From Pseudomonas sp. MWU13-2100 (GTDB taxonomy: Bacteria; Pseudomonadota; Gammaproteobacteria; Pseudomonadales; Pseudomonadaceae), in assembly GCF_023242365.1 (NCBI RefSeq), contig NZ_JALLIX010000006.1:62001-126000 (forward strand): a stretch of DNA of 64,000 bases. Direction: 5' to 3'. This document shows positions 61,544 to 64,000 of this stretch, in pieces. Below the pieces are notes generated by a model, which saw nothing but the letters and a program-made list of their open reading frames with translations, ran no database searches and had not been told where the DNA came from. How positions within the stretch are numbered: position 1 is the first letter of the stretch; each line of letters opens with the position of its first letter. Made by a program: the position numbers and the translations under genes.

Positions 61544-62584
61544 ATGGAATACCGTCAGCTAGGTCAGACCGATCTGAATGTGAGCGCAATCTGCCTGGGG
61601 ACCATGACCTGGGGCGAGCAGAACACCCAGGATCAGGCCTTTGCCCAGATCGAACGGGCGAAAGGCGCCGGGATCAATTTCATCGACACCGCCGAGATGT
61701 ACCCGGTGCCGCCCAAGGCCGAAACCTATGCCAGCACCGAGCGCATGATCGGCAACTGGTTCAAGCAGCGCGGCGATCGCGCCGACTGGATCCTGGCCAG
61801 CAAGATCGCCGGTCCCGGCAATGGCATCCACTATATCCGCGACGGCCAGCTCAAGCATAACCGCCAGCATATCGTCGACGCCCTGGATGCCAGCCTCAAG
61901 CGCCTGCAGACCGACTGGATCGACCTCTACCAACTGCACTGGCCGGAGCGCAACACCAACTACTTCGGCCAACTCGGCTACAAGCACAAGGCCGATGAAA
62001 GTTTCACGCCGATCGAGGAGATCCTCGAAGCCCTGGACGAGCAGGTCAAGGCCGGCAAGATCCGTCATATCGGCCTGTCCAACGAAACCCCGTGGGGCAC
62101 CATGAAATTCCTGCTCGAGGCCGAGCGCCGCGGCTGGCCGCGGGCGGTGTCGATCCAGAACCCCTACAACCTGCTCAACCGCAGCTTCGAAGTGGGCCTG
62201 GCGGAAGTCGCCCTGCGCGAGCAATGCGGCCTGCTGGCCTATTCGCCGATGGCGTTCGGCTTCCTCTCGGGCAAGTATGAAGGCGGCGCGCGGCCGGACA
62301 AGGCGCGCCTGAGCCTGTACAGCCGCTTCAGCCGGTACTTCAATCCGCAATCGGAAGCGGCGTGCAGCCGCTATGTCGCCCTGGCCCGTGAACACGGCCT
62401 GGACCCGGCGCAGATGGCCCTGGCGTTCGTCACCCGGCAACCGTTCGTCACCAGCAACATCATCGGTGCGACAACGCTGGAGCAGTTGGACAGCAACATT
62501 GCCAGCGCCGACCTGAAACTATCGGACGAAGTGCTGGCGGGCATCGAGGCGATCCACAAGGATCACCCGAACCCGGCGCCGTAA
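61544..62584 (+). CDS. tas: Aldo-keto reductase Tas
   Basis: 346 residues, the same length as E. coli Tas. NADPH-dependent oxidoreductase of the aldo-keto reductase fold: the catalytic Asp and Tyr lie in INFIDTAEMYP, the Lys in WILASKIAG, and His in YQLHWPERNTNYFG. NPYNLLNRSFEVGLAEV and FVTRQPFVTSNIIGATTLEQL are Tas-like. The physiological substrate is not known. The ATG at 61544 has CAGGAG seven bases before it. Confidence 0.92.
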   Translation: MEYRQLGQTDLNVSAICLGTMTWGEQNTQDQAFAQIERAKGAGINFIDTAEMYPVPPKAETYASTERMIGNWFKQRGDRADWILASKIAGPGNGIHYIRDGQLKHNRQHIVDALDASLKRLQTDWIDLYQLHWPERNTNYFGQLGYKHKADESFTPIEEILEALDEQVKAGKIRHIGLSNETPWGTMKFLLEAERRGWPRAVSIQNPYNLLNRSFEVGLAEVALREQCGLLAYSPMAFGFLSGKYEGGARPDKARLSLYSRFSRYFNPQSEAACSRYVALAREHGLDPAQMALAFVTRQPFVTSNIIGATTLEQLDSNIASADLKLSDEVLAGIEAIHKDHPNPAP

Positions 62585-62616
62585 CTGGCCTGCGGATCAG
62601 GCGGCGCCTGTTCCTG

Positions 62617-62728
62617 CGCCTTCGCGGCGGTGCGGCGTCCCGACAAGCTCCGCTCCCACCGGTTTTCCGTCGTGCACAGATCTTGAGCACGCCCCGGACA
62701 TTGTGGGAGCGGAGCTTGCCCGCGAAGA
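62617..62728. repeat. REPIN: inverted REP pair between tas and the acyl-CoA dehydrogenase
   Basis: A reverse REP (CTTCGCGGCGG...GACAAGCTCCGCTCCCAC, 62619-62658) faces a forward REP (GTGGGAGCGGAGCTTGCCCG, from 62703). The forward arm is close to the intact consensus, so this copy is fairly recent. It fills the space between two convergent genes. Confidence 0.8.
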
Positions 62729-62772
62729 GGCCCTTAAGGCTATCACCACACGTCGCAACCCCATCCAAGACG

Positions 62773-63909
62773 TCAAAGCGACCGGGCAATGATCTCCTTC
62801 ATGATTTCATTGGTCCCGGCATAGATGCGCTGCACCCGCGCATCCGCCCAGGCCCGGGCCACCGGGTACTCCCACATGAACCCATAGCCGCCGTGCAACT
62901 GCACGCACTCGTCGAGCACTTTGCATTGCAGGTCGGTCCCCCAATATTTGGCCATCGCCGCCGTCGGCACATCCAGTTGCCCTTGCAGGTGCAACTCCAG
63001 GCAGCGATCAACAAACACCCGGCCGATCTGGATCTCGGTGGCCATTTCAGCCAGCTTGAAGCGAGTGTTCTGGAAGTCGGCAATGGCTTTGCCGAAGGCC
63101 TTGCGCTCACGGGTGTATTCCAGCGTCCACTGCAACGCCGCCTCGGCCGAGGCCAGGCCGCCTATCGCCACCGTCAGGCGCTCCTGGGGCAACTCCTGCA
63201 TCAGATAGGCGAAGCCCATCCCGGCCTGCCCCAACAGGTTCTCCCTGGGCACCCGCACATCCTGGAAAAACAGCTCGGAGGTGTCCTGGGCCTTCATGCC
63301 GACCTTTTCCAGGCGCTTGCCCTTGGCGAACCCCGGCGTATCCGCCTCGACCAGGAACAGGCTGGTGCCCTTGGCCCCGGCCTGCGGATCGGTCTTGGCG
63401 ACGACGATCACCAGGTCCGCGAGAAAGCCATTAGTAATAAAAGTCTTCGAGCCGTTGAGCACATACTCGTCACCGTCCAGCACCGCCGTGGTCTTCACCC
63501 CTTGCAGATCGGAGCCGGCACCCGGCTCGGTCATCGCAATGGCCGTGACCATCTCGCCGGACACCAGCTTGGGCAGGTACTTGAGCTTCAGCGCCTCGCT
63601 GCCGTAATGCAGGATGTAAGGCGCGGCAATGTCCGAATGCAAGGAGAAACCGATGCCGCTCAAGCCCTGCCGGCTGATCTCCTCGATCACCACGGCGCTA
63701 TAGAGAAAATCCGCCGCCATGCCACCGTAGGCCTCCGGCAGATGGGAGCAGAGCATCCCCTGCGCGCCCGCCTTGTTCCACAGCTCGCGATCGATATAAC
63801 CGCGTTTCTCCCACTGCGCATGGAAGGGCGCCGCCTCCTGCTCGAGAAACTTGCGCACGCTACTGCGAAACAGCTCGTGCTCGGAACTGAACAGGGTTCT
63901 GGGAATCAT
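62773..63909 (-). CDS. Acyl-CoA dehydrogenase
   Basis: 378 residues, FAD-dependent. Family signatures are AIAMTEPGAGSDLQGVKTTA (substrate and FAD loop) near 120-140 and the C-terminal QLHGGYGFMWEYPVARAWADARVQRIYAGTNEIMKEII. The catalytic Glu position reads IYAGTNEI, placing it in the group with Glu in that helix, as in medium/short-chain types. The exact chain length or branched-chain specificity is not clear. The ATG at 63909 has AGGT upstream. It stands alone, convergent with tas. Confidence 0.9.
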   Translation of the reverse strand: MIPRTLFSSEHELFRSSVRKFLEQEAAPFHAQWEKRGYIDRELWNKAGAQGMLCSHLPEAYGGMAADFLYSAVVIEEISRQGLSGIGFSLHSDIAAPYILHYGSEALKLKYLPKLVSGEMVTAIAMTEPGAGSDLQGVKTTAVLDGDEYVLNGSKTFITNGFLADLVIVVAKTDPQAGAKGTSLFLVEADTPGFAKGKRLEKVGMKAQDTSELFFQDVRVPRENLLGQAGMGFAYLMQELPQERLTVAIGGLASAEAALQWTLEYTRERKAFGKAIADFQNTRFKLAEMATEIQIGRVFVDRCLELHLQGQLDVPTAAMAKYWGTDLQCKVLDECVQLHGGYGFMWEYPVARAWADARVQRIYAGTNEIMKEIIARSL

Positions 63910-64000
63910 CGGGGCTACCTGCAAGGACACTGACGCCGGGATTGGCCTGTAGAGCCTATGCCAGTGTTTTGCCGGGTAACACTGGACACATGCGCCAAAA

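Overview
The window is a stretch of chromosome from a Pseudomonas, most likely of the P. fluorescens group. The evidence is high GC with dense NNC/NNG codon use, a complete mraZ-to-lpxC cell-wall/division cluster in the Pseudomonas order, petABC-sspAB next to rplM-rpsI, a cyo oxidase operon, Pseudomonas-type REP/REPIN elements, and an RsmX-like small RNA with a Gac-type promoter. Nearly everything is core genome. I see no phage, plasmid, insertion sequence, CRISPR array, toxin-antitoxin pair or other defence locus.

Layout. (1) 1-3.1 kb: the 5' end of a chemotaxis receptor with a sigma-28 promoter, a small periplasmic protein, the RsmX-type sRNA, an unknown 225-residue protein and a divergent MocR-type regulator. 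(2) 3.1-8 kb: cyoABCDE on the minus strand, then dsbB. (3) 9.6-12.5 kb: flavohaemoglobin hmp and its divergent sigma-54 activator fhpR, with three NorR-type boxes between them. (4) 12.5-17.5 kb: cheV with a sigma-28 promoter, small orphan genes, and an Aer-like PAS receptor. (5) 17.6-24.2 kb: a six-gene chaperone-usher fimbrial locus. (6) 24.4-31.2 kb: an RND pump operon with its own two-component system and an operator-like palindrome, then a small exported protein. (7) 31.5-33 kb: a membrane diguanylate cyclase that lacks an ordinary start codon. (8) 33.1-51 kb: lpxC-ftsZ-ftsA-ftsQ-ddlB-murC-murG-ftsW-murD-mraY-murF-murE-ftsI-ftsL-rsmH-mraZ, all on the minus strand (listed here from 3' to 5'), with MraZ boxes. 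(9) 51.2-56.3 kb: rnpB, rsmI, and divergent lpoA-yraN-gmhA-dolP. (10) 56.4-61.4 kb: sspB, sspA, petC, petB, petA, rpsI, rplM on the minus strand. (11) 61.5-64 kb: the aldo-keto reductase tas and a convergent acyl-CoA dehydrogenase with a REPIN between them.

Together the genes cover respiration (cyo quinol oxidase, bc1 complex), peptidoglycan synthesis and division (dcw cluster plus the PBP1A activator LpoA), chemotaxis, NO detoxification, and surface attachment and its control (fimbriae, c-di-GMP, RsmX). No clearly unprecedented system was found. The points most worth a second look are regulatory: the RsmX sRNA, the palindrome and mixed-type regulator of the RND operon, the possible ATT start of the diguanylate cyclase, the terminator inside the fimbrial operon, and the NorR box that overlaps the fhpR start codon.
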